This document shows, in pieces, positions 1 through 6,120 of a stretch of DNA of 6,742 nucleotides (positions within the stretch are counted from its first letter, which is position 1; each line of letters opens with the position of its first letter). The DNA lies in NCBI GenBank assembly GCA_007135435.1, contig SLIW01000563.1, positions 1-6,742 of the forward strand. The letters are read 5' to 3'. Made by a program: the position numbers and the translations under genes. Source of the DNA: Natronomonas sp. (GTDB taxonomy: Archaea; Halobacteriota; Halobacteria; Halobacteriales; Haloarculaceae). The notes under the pieces are model-generated. The model made no database searches and had not been told where the DNA came from. It was given only the letters and a program-made list of their open reading frames with translations.

Positions 1-1
1 G

Positions 2-523
2 CTCGGCCGACTGGTGCTCGTGGACTCCCTCGGTCTGGGCGGGTTCAGACCGTCCCCGAAGTTCGCCTTCGGGCTGATCCGCTACTCTGTGCGGCCGACG
101 GAACGCGCCTACTACGGGTTCCTCGACCAATGCATGTGTGACCGGGAGGAGCTGATCGCCCAGATGGGCGAGGACTGGGAGCCGTTCCTGGCGTACAACC
201 TCGAGCTGACTCGAACGCCAAGTGTGAAGTCCGCCATGCGGACCCTGATGAAGGAGGTCGGGGTGCCGCGGATACCGTCGGGGGATCTCGAACGGATCTC
301 CGTCCCCACGACGCTCGTCTGGGGGCGACACGACCGCGCGAACCGGCTCGGGATCGCCGAGAACGCGAGCGAACGCTACGGATGGCCGCTACACGTGATC
401 GAGGACGCAGCCGACGACCCGAAGCTGGAACAGCCAGCGGCGTTCCTGCGCGCACTCTACACCACGCTCGAACCGACCGTCGAACCAGGGCCGCATGATC
501 GGAGTCATGGAGGGAAGCGATGA
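2..523 (+). CDS. alpha/beta hydrolase, C-terminal part (5' end outside window)
   Basis: The reading frame is open from the window edge, so the nucleophile elbow lies upstream and cannot be seen. The first codons read LGRLVLVDSLGLGGF, the strand and loop that usually follow the elbow in alpha/beta hydrolases. A helical cap-like stretch follows. Then comes the late strand ISVPTTLVWGRHDRANRL, whose Asp (332-334) is the normal acid residue, and the last segment LHVIEDAADDPKLEQPAAFL. In the family this last block is normally D-A-G-H-x-P-x-x-E-Q-P with the catalytic His. Here that position is Asp (413-415), so the canonical triad looks incomplete. The stop overlaps the next reading frame by ATGA, suggesting co-transcription with the decayed regulator at 520-1076. 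The fold call is firm. Substrate and activity are unknown, and a non-hydrolytic role or a degenerate copy is possible. Confidence 0.85.
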   Translation, partial: LGRLVLVDSLGLGGFRPSPKFAFGLIRYSVRPTERAYYGFLDQCMCDREELIAQMGEDWEPFLAYNLELTRTPSVKSAMRTLMKEVGVPRIPSGDLERISVPTTLVWGRHDRANRLGIAENASERYGWPLHVIEDAADDPKLEQPAAFLRALYTTLEPTVEPGPHDRSHGGKR

Positions 524-1076
524 CCGACAGGTCGGCGGACGCGATCGACCTCCACCCGTAGGAAGACGCTCTCGAAGAGCTGGCGTTCGTCGAGGCGACC
601 ACTGTTCCGTCCGAGGACGAAGAGCGTAACCCCCCGATGGGACGGTTGACGCAGATCGCCGAGCAGGCCTAGACCTACCGGGGGCTGGGGGTGGTGATGT
701 TGATATCGAGTGCCCTCGACGTCTACTTCGACGGGGTATTCGAGGGATACGAGTACGAGATGATCTATCCACCCGACGTATTCGAGCCGCTGCGCGCCTG
801 GAACCGGAAGAAAGTCACCGAGGCGGTCGCTCACCATAACTATACAGTGTTCTTACACGAAGGCCTCCGAACAGCGAGGGGTGGGAACTCTGTGTCTTCG
901 ATGACTGTATCAGTATCTGCTGTTACGAACCGGATTCTGGCATGCTCCGTTCACTCATCGATACTGCCGGTCCACGTGCATAGCGGTGGAGTGAGACGCT
1001 CTTCGAACAGTACAAATCCGAGGACCGGTCGCTCGATTACGCGGATGACGTCCTCTCCGTGGGATCATCGATCTGA
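520..1076 (+). pseudogene. decayed transcriptional regulator with FilR1-middle-like domain
   Basis: The ATG at 520 overlaps the hydrolase stop. The frame reads MTDRSADAIDLHP, TAG (559-561), EDALEELAFVEATT..., TAG (670-672), then TYRGLGVVMLISSALDVYFD and EYEMIYPPDVFEPLRAW. A one-base loss near 865-869 moves it to another frame, where it goes on as ELCVFDDCISICCYEPDSG...LRSLIDT, a third TAG (981-983), then RWSETLFEQYKSEDRSLDYA to a TGA at 1074. The tail matches the FilR1-middle pattern (PF08350): a regulatory strand, then a short DT or SDD turn, then W-[AS]-E-x-x-F-E-x-Y. The regulator at 6177-6742 in this window has the same order. The expected N-terminal winged-helix domain is largely missing between about 590 and 670. 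GC content is lower than in neighbouring genes. Recoding of TAG is unlikely, because intact genes here end in TAG and a frameshift is also present. Confidence 0.75.
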
Positions 1077-1135
1077 CCGGTCGTCTCCAATTCAACGCCG
1101 GGGATGCTCGTGGAGGGGTTCGGGGCACTACCGGC

Positions 1136-1537
1136 TCAGTCGCCGGTCGCCGATGGGCCGCGTTCTCGCGAGTGGACGGCGATGTGGTCGACCTCGTCGC
1201 AGAAGTCGGCGAAGTCGACCTCGCTTCCCTGCAGGATCGTCGAGAAGAACTGCACGGTGCTGGCGACCGTGACCGCCTCCTTGATCTCCTCCTCCGTGAG
1301 CTCCTGGACCGCCGCATCCGATCGATAGTATCGGATGCAGAACGGTTCCTTGATGGCGGCTGCGGCACCCAGGCCGACGAGCGCCTTCTCCCGAGCCGAG
1401 AGCTCGGTCTCGCTGTAGTGGAGGTCCCGGACGAACGCCCACATGTGATCACTCACCGATTCCACGATGGCCTCCATTTCGGCGGGGATTAGCCCGAGTT
1501 GCTCCTCGATCTCGTCTCGTGTCTCTCTCGACACCAT
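1136..1537 (-). CDS. carboxymuconolactone decarboxylase (AhpD-like) family protein
   Basis: The product is a 133-residue acidic protein. The helical CMD core is clear: LSAREKALVGLGAAAAIKE (46-64), then PFCIRYYRSDAA, then LTEEEIKEAVTVAST. Family members with thiol chemistry (AhpD and relatives) carry C-x-x-C-x-x-x-H at the helix start. Here the aligned residues are Glu64, Cys67 and Tyr71, so only the second Cys remains and disulfide reductase chemistry is unlikely. Such proteins form small helical oligomers in the cytosol. The ATG at 1535-1537 is preceded by GGTGAT only three bases upstream, a weak Shine-Dalgarno placement, but no better start is seen. The gene lies four bases downstream of the ORF at 1542-2015, and the GYD gene is on the same strand further upstream. 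It converges on the decayed regulator. Family assignment is good; the reaction is unknown. Confidence 0.85.
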   Translation of the reverse strand: MVSRETRDEIEEQLGLIPAEMEAIVESVSDHMWAFVRDLHYSETELSAREKALVGLGAAAAIKEPFCIRYYRSDAAVQELTEEEIKEAVTVASTVQFFSTILQGSEVDFADFCDEVDHIAVHSRERGPSATGD

Positions 1538-1541
1538 GGTA

Positions 1542-2015
1542 TCACCGGGTCACGCGGTCGGTCCGGTAGGGTCGTCGGTGACGTCCAATCGGACCCGTTT
1601 CGAAACCCACGGTGAATAGTGTGCCAATCACTATCAAACTATCTCTCACGAGGTTCGTTACACCGATACCTGAAATGGTGATGTGGACGTCGAGGTGGTC
1701 CATAGGCCGGTGGCAGGTGCTATCGACGCAATCCCAGGGACGTGTGTACTGGGCGCTCAGCGAATAGCGAACCGATGGGTTCGCACTCTCCATCTCACAC
1801 GGCTCGACCTGTTCAATTGGGAAGTTGGTGCCCGAATAGAATGCGTACAAATCCTTTCGATAGATCAGATGAGACGGATAGTCAGTGTGGAATACGCGTT
1901 TCGAACCTCTCCACGGAAGGACGAATTGCCCAGATTCTGTCAGGAAAACGGTGGTATCTATATCGATTCTATCCTGGAGGTCCACGTCGACGATGCGCTC
2001 CGTCGGAGTCTCCAC
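1542..2015 (-). CDS. unrecognised hypothetical ORF of lower GC
   Basis: This is a 157-codon open frame starting with GTG directly after an in-frame TGA. I do not recognise the product. The N-terminal part is acidic (ERIVDVDLQDRIDIDTTVF), as expected of a haloarchaeal protein, and the middle has many aromatic residues and three cysteines (PCEM, WDCVDSTCHRP). The last 25 residues are Arg-rich and look less protein-like. GC over 1621-1980 is about half, against roughly two thirds in neighbouring genes. It fits neatly between the GYD gene (38 bases away) and the CMD gene (4 bases), which favours a real operon member. It could equally be a relic or chance frame in a promoter-bearing spacer, since the CMD promoter would lie inside its 3' end. 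I see no signal peptide or clear membrane segment. Confidence 0.35.
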   Translation of the reverse strand: METPTERIVDVDLQDRIDIDTTVFLTESGQFVLPWRGSKRVFHTDYPSHLIYRKDLYAFYSGTNFPIEQVEPCEMESANPSVRYSLSAQYTRPWDCVDSTCHRPMDHLDVHITISGIGVTNLVRDSLIVIGTLFTVGFETGPIGRHRRPYRTDRVTR

Positions 2016-2053
2016 TCACGGTTCTCGTTCGCCCTCGAGGCATCCCCTGGCGG

Positions 2054-2347
2054 TCAGGACATGGCGTCGATGATGTCACGGAACTCCTCGAGGGTGAACG
2101 CGCGGAGTGTCTCCGTCGTCACGTTGCCGCTTTCGGCGAGCTCGAGCACTGCTCGGGCGGCCGTCGCGTCGTCCGGGAAGTCGGCGATGACGACGCCGTC
2201 GTATCGTCCCATCGTGACGAAGAAGTCCTTCCAGGTCCCGCCGAGGGACTCGACCAGGTCTTTCGCGTGTTCCGTTCGTTCGGGACTGTCCCGGACGTTT
2301 TCGATGCCTTCCTGGGTGAAGGTCGTCAAGAGCACGTACGTTGGCAT
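2054..2347 (-). CDS. GYD domain-containing protein
   Basis: The product has 97 residues, the normal size for this family (PF08734). It begins MPTYVLLTTFTQEGIENVRD, the usual N-terminal strand and helix. It then has LVESLGGTWKDFFVTMGRYD (31-50), containing the Gly-x-Tyr-Asp motif that names the family, and GVVIADFPDD. The C-terminal helix ends LRAFTLEEFRDIIDAM. The fold is ferredoxin-like and related to dimeric alpha/beta-barrel proteins. No biochemical role is well established. I chose the ATG at 2345-2347 because homology begins there; the frame stays open to 2443 but the added residues look unlike a protein. No strong Shine-Dalgarno sequence is present, and a weak TATA-like stretch near 2371-2379 would suit a leaderless transcript. 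It is divergent from the gene at 2456 and upstream of the ORF at 1542-2015 on the same strand. Confidence 0.88.
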   Translation of the reverse strand: MPTYVLLTTFTQEGIENVRDSPERTEHAKDLVESLGGTWKDFFVTMGRYDGVVIADFPDDATAARAVLELAESGNVTTETLRAFTLEEFRDIIDAMS

Positions 2348-2418
2348 GACGCGCGTGGAGACGACGAGTAGAGCGATAGCTGTATCCCCGGGATCGTCCA
2401 TCTCGCTCCCCGTCGACC

Positions 2419-2435
2419 GCGGTGATATTTTCACC
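2419..2435 (+). promoter_or_regulatory. TATA-like box and imperfect palindrome in the divergent spacer
   Basis: GGTGATATTTTCACC (2421-2435) contains an AT-rich core, GATATTTT, centred about 28 bases before the ATG at 2456. Haloarchaeal TATA boxes sit about 26-27 bases before the transcription start, so the message would begin at or next to the start codon (leaderless). The five-base arms GGTGA and TCACC around the core form an inverted repeat that a dimeric repressor could bind. The palindrome role is inference. Confidence 0.5.
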
Positions 2436-2455
2436 GTGCCCACCGACGGTGGGGT

Positions 2456-3271
2456 ATGGACGAGAAACCGGACGGGTCGACCGACGACGCGACCGTCAGG
2501 ACCGAGCGCGATGGATACGTCGGGATCGTGACGCTGAACCGCCCCGGTTCGCTGAACACGTTCAGTACGGCCCTCGCGACGGAGCTCGACGAGGCGCTCC
2601 GCTCACTCGACGCCCAGGAGGCGGTCAGGGCCATCGTCGTCAGGGGCGCCGGCGACGCGTTCTCCGCGGGCATCGACCTCACGGAGTACGCCGAACACGA
2701 CGGCGACGAGCAGTACGAGCGGTGGGTGGCCGGGATGGAACGGCCTTTCACGACGCTGGCGGAGGTATCGACGCCGGTCGTCGCGGCGGCCCACGGGCAC
2801 GCGGTGGCGAACGGCCTCGGGCTGGTGGCGGCCTGCGACCTCGCGGTGGCGGCCGAGGGCACGCGACTCGGCGCGACGGCGCCGAAGGTCGGGCTGTTCT
2901 GTATGGGCCCGGCGGTGCCGCTGATGGACGCGGTGACCGCCAAGCGCTGTCTCGAGCTGCTGCTGACCGGCGAGCTGATCGACGCGGAGACGGCCCTGAA
3001 GTGGGGGTTGCTCAACCGCGTCGCGCCGCCGGGCGAGCACGTCGAGGTCGCGATGGACCTCGCGACGACGATCGCCTCGAAGAGCCCGACCGCCGTCAGC
3101 ATGGGCAAGCGGGCCTTCTACGAGATGCGTGGGATGGGGTACGCCGACGCGATCGACCACTCGAACCGACGGTTCGCCGAGCTCTGTACGACCGCCGACG
3201 CCCGCGAGGGGATCGCGGCGTTCCTGGAGGGCGACCCGCTCGGGCCGGACGAGTGGCCTGCCGGCGAGTGA
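2456..3271 (+). CDS. enoyl-CoA hydratase/isomerase-fold protein lacking both catalytic glutamates
   Basis: The product is a 271-residue crotonase-superfamily protein of normal length. The CoA and oxyanion-hole blocks are present: FSAGIDLTEY (69-78) and GHAVANGLGLVAACDLAVAA (114-133). The middle reads LGATAPKVGLFC (138-149), followed by LTGELIDAETALKWGLLNRV (170-189) and a C-terminal helical region ending in EGIAAFLEGD. Classical hydratases carry two glutamates (Glu144 and Glu164, rat mitochondrial numbering). Aligning on the flanking CD and VG residues, they are Gly122 and Ala142 here. The VGLFC block and the EGI(A/T)AFL tail resemble the ECHDC3-type subgroup, whose members also lack these residues. 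It probably binds an acyl-CoA, but hydration is not supported. The gene is monocistronic, probably leaderless, and divergent from the GYD gene. Confidence 0.9.
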   Translation: MDEKPDGSTDDATVRTERDGYVGIVTLNRPGSLNTFSTALATELDEALRSLDAQEAVRAIVVRGAGDAFSAGIDLTEYAEHDGDEQYERWVAGMERPFTTLAEVSTPVVAAAHGHAVANGLGLVAACDLAVAAEGTRLGATAPKVGLFCMGPAVPLMDAVTAKRCLELLLTGELIDAETALKWGLLNRVAPPGEHVEVAMDLATTIASKSPTAVSMGKRAFYEMRGMGYADAIDHSNRRFAELCTTADAREGIAAFLEGDPLGPDEWPAGE

Positions 3272-3273
3272 GG

Positions 3274-3287
3274 GCACCGCAGGGTGC
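3274..3287 (+). terminator. small hairpin just after the hydratase-fold stop codon
   Basis: GCACC-GCAG-GGTGC can fold into a five-pair stem with a four-base loop, starting two bases after the TGA at 3269-3271. A second possible stem, CTGGT with ACCAG, is at 3306-3322. Neither is followed by a T-run, which archaeal termination usually uses, so the terminator role is weak inference. The interval 3272-3396 is the converging 3' end of two genes and shows nothing else. Confidence 0.2.
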
Positions 3288-3396
3288 GGATCACCGTCAC
3301 ACCGGCTGGTCGTTCGCACCAGTCAGCCCGTGCTCGGGGAACGCCGAGCCTCAGCGTCGCTATGGCGTACAGCCGAGCCACTCTCCGCCGGTCGCC

Positions 3397-3855
3397 CTAC
3401 AGATACCTCCGGACGGTACGGGTGTACGTTCGATACCCGTCACCGAAGTCCCGCTCGAGGGAGCGCTCCTCCTGTCGAACGACCAGGTGAGTCCACCCCA
3501 TCACGACGGGGAGGAGGAGGAACAACCAGACCGCGTTCAGGACGAGGGAGAGGCCCGTATAGATCCCCAGCCACGCCACGTACATCGGATTACGACTGTA
3601 CGCGTACGGACCGTCGGTCACGATCCCGTCGGGATTCTCGACGTCCGTCGAGCCGACCGTCCGCACCGCCCACCTGACGAGCAGGAGACCGGCTCCGAGT
3701 ACCGCCCCGCCGACCAACCGGAACAGCCGGGGATGGTCGAACGCGTGCCACGGACGTACGGCGTGCAACGTGACTCCGAGCACCAACCCAACGACGTACG
3801 GTTCCGGTACCGGGACGTTCGACCACCGCCACCCGGCTTTCGGTGCAGCACTCAT
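3397..3855 (-). CDS. isoprenylcysteine carboxyl methyltransferase-like membrane protein
   Basis: The product has 152 residues from the ATG at 3853-3855, typical of the small ICMT/PEMT-like prokaryotic methyltransferases. Hydrophobic segments lie at about 20-34, 46-62, 92-107 and 107-122. Between them is the family signature ENPDGIVTDGPYAYSRNPMY (73-92). The C-terminal block WTHLVVRQEERSLERDFGDG, then YRTY and RRYL, carries the Arg-x-Glu-Glu and F-G-x-x-Y residues that line the S-adenosylmethionine site in this superfamily. The substrate cannot be told; a lipid or small hydrophobic thiol or amine is usual. The frame extends to a TTG at 3927, with another ATG at 3880-3882, but homology-like sequence begins with PYVVGLVLG, so the short start is preferred. 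It converges with the gene at 2456-3271. A possible decayed ORF ends 68 bases upstream. Confidence 0.85.
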   Translation of the reverse strand: MSAAPKAGWRWSNVPVPEPYVVGLVLGVTLHAVRPWHAFDHPRLFRLVGGAVLGAGLLLVRWAVRTVGSTDVENPDGIVTDGPYAYSRNPMYVAWLGIYTGLSLVLNAVWLFLLLPVVMGWTHLVVRQEERSLERDFGDGYRTYTRTVRRYL

Positions 3856-3923
3856 CGTACCCGATAGGACGTCCGTCCACATGAACCGGACGAGGTGTCC
3901 TGTCGCTCCCCATACGTCTCGGC

Positions 3924-4183
3924 TCAATCCCGGTCCTCGACGGACACCGCTTCGAACCGTTCACCCAGTCCGCGGACGCGGACGTCGCCCGCCGGAACTG
4001 GGCGTGCCTCGGGCGTGCGACCGATACGGTCGAGGGGCTCTCCGAGGATTCGCCGAGGCGTGGTACCGGATGAAGAACGTTCCCCAGGCCAGGCTGGCGT
4101 GGGTGAGTATGCTCCAGACCGTCGCCCGTCTCGAGAGGGCCGAACGTGTCCTCCCGTCCCCAGGCGGTGTACACCGCCGTCAC
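3924..4183 (-). pseudogene. possible decayed ORF in an otherwise gene-free stretch
   Basis: No single frame here looks like an intact protein. Codon-like composition (G or C at third positions) moves between three minus-strand frames: a GTG at 4183 gives TAVYTAWGREDTFGPLETGD, the next frame gives ILTHASLAWGTFFIRYHASA, and a third gives ILGEPLDRIGRTPEARPVPA and ends GERFEAVSVEDRD at a TGA (3924-3926). Joined with two shifts they would make a protein of about 85 residues that I do not recognise. It may be a decayed gene, or chance in GC-rich DNA. The methyltransferase gene starts 68 bases downstream. Confidence 0.25.
4163..4178. repeat. 16-bp perfect palindrome
   Basis: GGCGGTGTACACCGCC is identical on both strands. 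It lies in the gene-free stretch, near the 5' end of the possible decayed minus-strand ORF and about 310 bases upstream of the methyltransferase start. It could be an operator for a dimeric regulator or a short RNA hairpin. No function is shown. Confidence 0.6.
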
Positions 4184-4260
4184 GCGGAGGAGACATGGTG
4201 AAGAGATCTCGGAGTCGCCGCGGCCGGTGGTCTGGAAGCGGGCGAGCGGAGTGTCACAGA

Positions 4261-4332
<72 letters not shown>

Positions 4333-4355
4333 GGTGGAACGTGACGGCAGGCGCC

Positions 4356-5750
4356 CTACGCTGCGGGCTCGACGTTCTGGTTGCGCCGGAAGACGTTCTC
4401 GGGGTCGTAGGTCCGCTTCAGCTCGGCGAGGCGGTCGTGGTTCTCGCGGTAGGCGAACGCCTCCTCGCCGGTGTCCTCGCTGATGAAGTTCACGTACGTC
4501 CCGTCGGTCGAGTACCCGAGCAGGTCGTCGTAGACCGCCCGAGCCCACGCGATGCACGCCTCGTCCCGCGCCGGGTCCTCCCACCGCACCTGCACGTTCA
4601 CCAGGAACTCCGCGTCGCGGTGGGGGTAGGACGTCGCGTCCACCGGGACGCGTGTCGTCGCCCCACCCATGTGGGCGATGGCGACCTTGGTCTCTGGCGT
4701 CGGTCGATCGAGGGCGTACTCGAGGCAGGTATCGATCGTCTCGTCGGAGAACTCGGTGAAGTTGAGTGACTTCCAGTAGTTCCGGACGCCCGACGCGTTC
4801 GCCTCGTCGAAGAATCGCTGCCACGCGACGTACGATCGCTCCTCGACGTTGTCCCCCACGGGGTCGCCGAACGACCGCAACGGCTCGAGGAGCGACCACC
4901 CTTCCGCCAGGTCGCCCGAGTGGACGGGGAGGACGGCGACGACGGGCTCCCCGTGGGACGCCTCGTCGATGAACGGTGCCGGCGGCGCGGTCAGGAACAC
5001 CACCCAGACGGTGAGTTCGTCGGGGATGTCCGCGACGAAATCTCGCCAGTGTCGGACCACCGCGGGTGCGTCGTCCGCCCGGTAGACGATCAGTCCGGCG
5101 AGGACATCGGGGCCGACCTCGTGGAGGTCGAACTCGAACGACGTGACGATGCCGAAGTTACCGCCGCCGCCGCGAACGCCCCAGAACAGGTCGGCGTTCT
5201 CCTCCTCGTTCGCGTGGACCAGCTCGCCGTCGGCGGTGACGACGTCGACCGACCGGAGGTTGTCGACGGTCATGCCGTACCTCCGCGAGAGGTAGCCGAA
5301 CCCGCCGCCGAGGGTGAGCCCCGAGATGCCGGTCTCGGAGACGAACCCCAGCGGCGTGGCGAGGCCGAACGCCTGCGTCTCGTGGTCCACGTCCGCCAGG
5401 GTGGCGCCGGGGCCCACGCGGGCCGTCTGGGCGATGGGATCCACCCGGACAGACGACATCCGCGACAGGTCGATGACGATGCCGTCGTCGCAGAGCGCGT
5501 TGCCGGCCACGTTGTGGCCGTTGCCCTTGACGGCCAGCGGTACGTCCTCCTCGCGGACGAACTCGACGGTGGTCATCACGTCGGCCGTCCCCGTCGGCCG
5601 GACGATTGCGGCCGGTCTCCGGTCGATCATCGCGTTCCAGATCTCGCGGGCCTCGTCGTAGTCCGCGTCGCCGGGCCGCAGGACGTCCCCGTGGACGTCC
5701 CGGGCGAGCGTCTCGAAGGCCGTGTCGTCGAGCGGCGCCTGGAGGGTCAT
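4356..5750 (-). CDS. FAD-binding oxidoreductase, berberine bridge enzyme-like
   Basis: The product has 464 residues, full length for this family. The FAD-binding PCMH-type domain spans about 45-215. It includes AAIVRPTGTADVMTTVEFVR, then KGNGHNVAGNAL with His79 at the position that links 8-alpha to FAD, then ETGISGLTLGGGFGYLSRRY, and NADLFWGVRGGGGNFGIVTS. Bicovalent members also carry a Cys ahead of the Gly-rich loop; here that position is Val137, so a single covalent link is expected. The C-terminal BBE segment is present: YVNFISEDTG, then RLAELKRTYDPENVFRRNQN. Enzymes of this type oxidise alcohols, sugars or alkaloid-like compounds with O2. The protein has no signal peptide, so it probably acts in the cytosol. 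It starts inside the stop of the DUF4242 gene (ATGA overlap), indicating a two-gene operon, and ends in TAG. The substrate is unknown. Confidence 0.93.
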   Translation of the reverse strand: MTLQAPLDDTAFETLARDVHGDVLRPGDADYDEAREIWNAMIDRRPAAIVRPTGTADVMTTVEFVREEDVPLAVKGNGHNVAGNALCDDGIVIDLSRMSSVRVDPIAQTARVGPGATLADVDHETQAFGLATPLGFVSETGISGLTLGGGFGYLSRRYGMTVDNLRSVDVVTADGELVHANEEENADLFWGVRGGGGNFGIVTSFEFDLHEVGPDVLAGLIVYRADDAPAVVRHWRDFVADIPDELTVWVVFLTAPPAPFIDEASHGEPVVAVLPVHSGDLAEGWSLLEPLRSFGDPVGDNVEERSYVAWQRFFDEANASGVRNYWKSLNFTEFSDETIDTCLEYALDRPTPETKVAIAHMGGATTRVPVDATSYPHRDAEFLVNVQVRWEDPARDEACIAWARAVYDDLLGYSTDGTYVNFISEDTGEEAFAYRENHDRLAELKRTYDPENVFRRNQNVEPAA

Positions 5751-6019
5751 CCGTGTCGTCCCCTCTGCGGGTACTCGCCCGCGGTCACCTCGAAGATCTC
5801 GTCCGCGAGGAGGCCGTGGACCGCCCGGTGGACGGCCTCGCCGCGGGCCTTGCTCGGCGCCTCGAAGAGACAGAATGCCACCCCTTCCGCCTCGTCGATC
5901 CAGTACCGCTCGTACGCCACGTCGGAGCGCTCCTGGACCGAGACGAGGTCCGCGCTCGTTCGAATCGCTTCCAGGCCGTCCGCGTCGACGTTCCGGTGGA
6001 CGTCCATGTAGTGTGGCAT
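5747..6019 (-). CDS. DUF4242 family protein (SCO4226-like, possible nickel-binding)
   Basis: The product is a 90-residue protein beginning MPHYMDVHRNVDADGLEAIR. It continues with the strand RYWIDEAEGVAFCLFEAPSK (38-57) and the helix and strand AVHGLLADEIFEV (66-78). This order matches DUF4242 (PF14026), a ferredoxin-like fold. One Streptomyces member, SCO4226, has been described as nickel-binding. Possible ligands here are the N-terminal His3 and His8 and His64 and His68, but this is inference. GGTGATC, a full match to the anti-Shine-Dalgarno sequence, ends eight bases before the ATG at 6017-6019 and decides this start over the in-frame ATG at 6035-6037. The gene is first of an operon and its TGA overlaps the flavin oxidase ATG, suggesting joint production and perhaps a shared substrate or oxidative role. 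Confidence 0.85.
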   Translation of the reverse strand: MPHYMDVHRNVDADGLEAIRTSADLVSVQERSDVAYERYWIDEAEGVAFCLFEAPSKARGEAVHRAVHGLLADEIFEVTAGEYPQRGRHG

Positions 6020-6061
6020 AGTCTCGTGATCACCCATCGACCTGCTAGAGCTTCGCACGGA

Positions 6062-6070
6062 GCATAATGT
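6062..6070 (-). promoter_or_regulatory. TATA-like box for the DUF4242-flavin oxidase operon
   Basis: On the minus strand ACATTATGC is the only AT-rich element in the upstream spacer. Its centre near 6066 predicts a transcription start near 6040, giving a leader of about 20 bases that contains the GGTGATC ribosome-binding site before the ATG at 6019. Spacing supports it; the promoter itself is inferred. Confidence 0.45.
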
Positions 6071-6120
6071 CGCGTGACACTCGTCCGGTCACACCGCGTC
6101 CGATGTTCACGTCGTGTTCA

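Noticed and set aside
559..983. TAG codons read as pyrrolysine or another amino acid
   Set aside because: The same region also has a frameshift and a probable deletion, and the flavin oxidase and the second regulator both end in TAG, so ordinary decay is simpler.
1597..1634. Small inverted repeats GTTTCGAAAC (1597-1606) and ATAGTG...CACTAT (1616-1634) upstream of the CMD gene as operators
   Set aside because: Ten-base palindromes are expected several times by chance here, and they may lie inside a coding frame; the evidence is too thin to list them as features.
2422..3867. Long plus-strand frame of about 480 codons across the hydratase-fold gene
   Set aside because: The product is Arg- and Gly-rich with no family features, and it overlaps two well-supported genes in other frames.
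4920..6011. Long plus-strand frame antisense to the flavin oxidase and DUF4242 genes
   Set aside because: It is a shadow caused by high third-position GC; the minus-strand proteins have clear motifs throughout.
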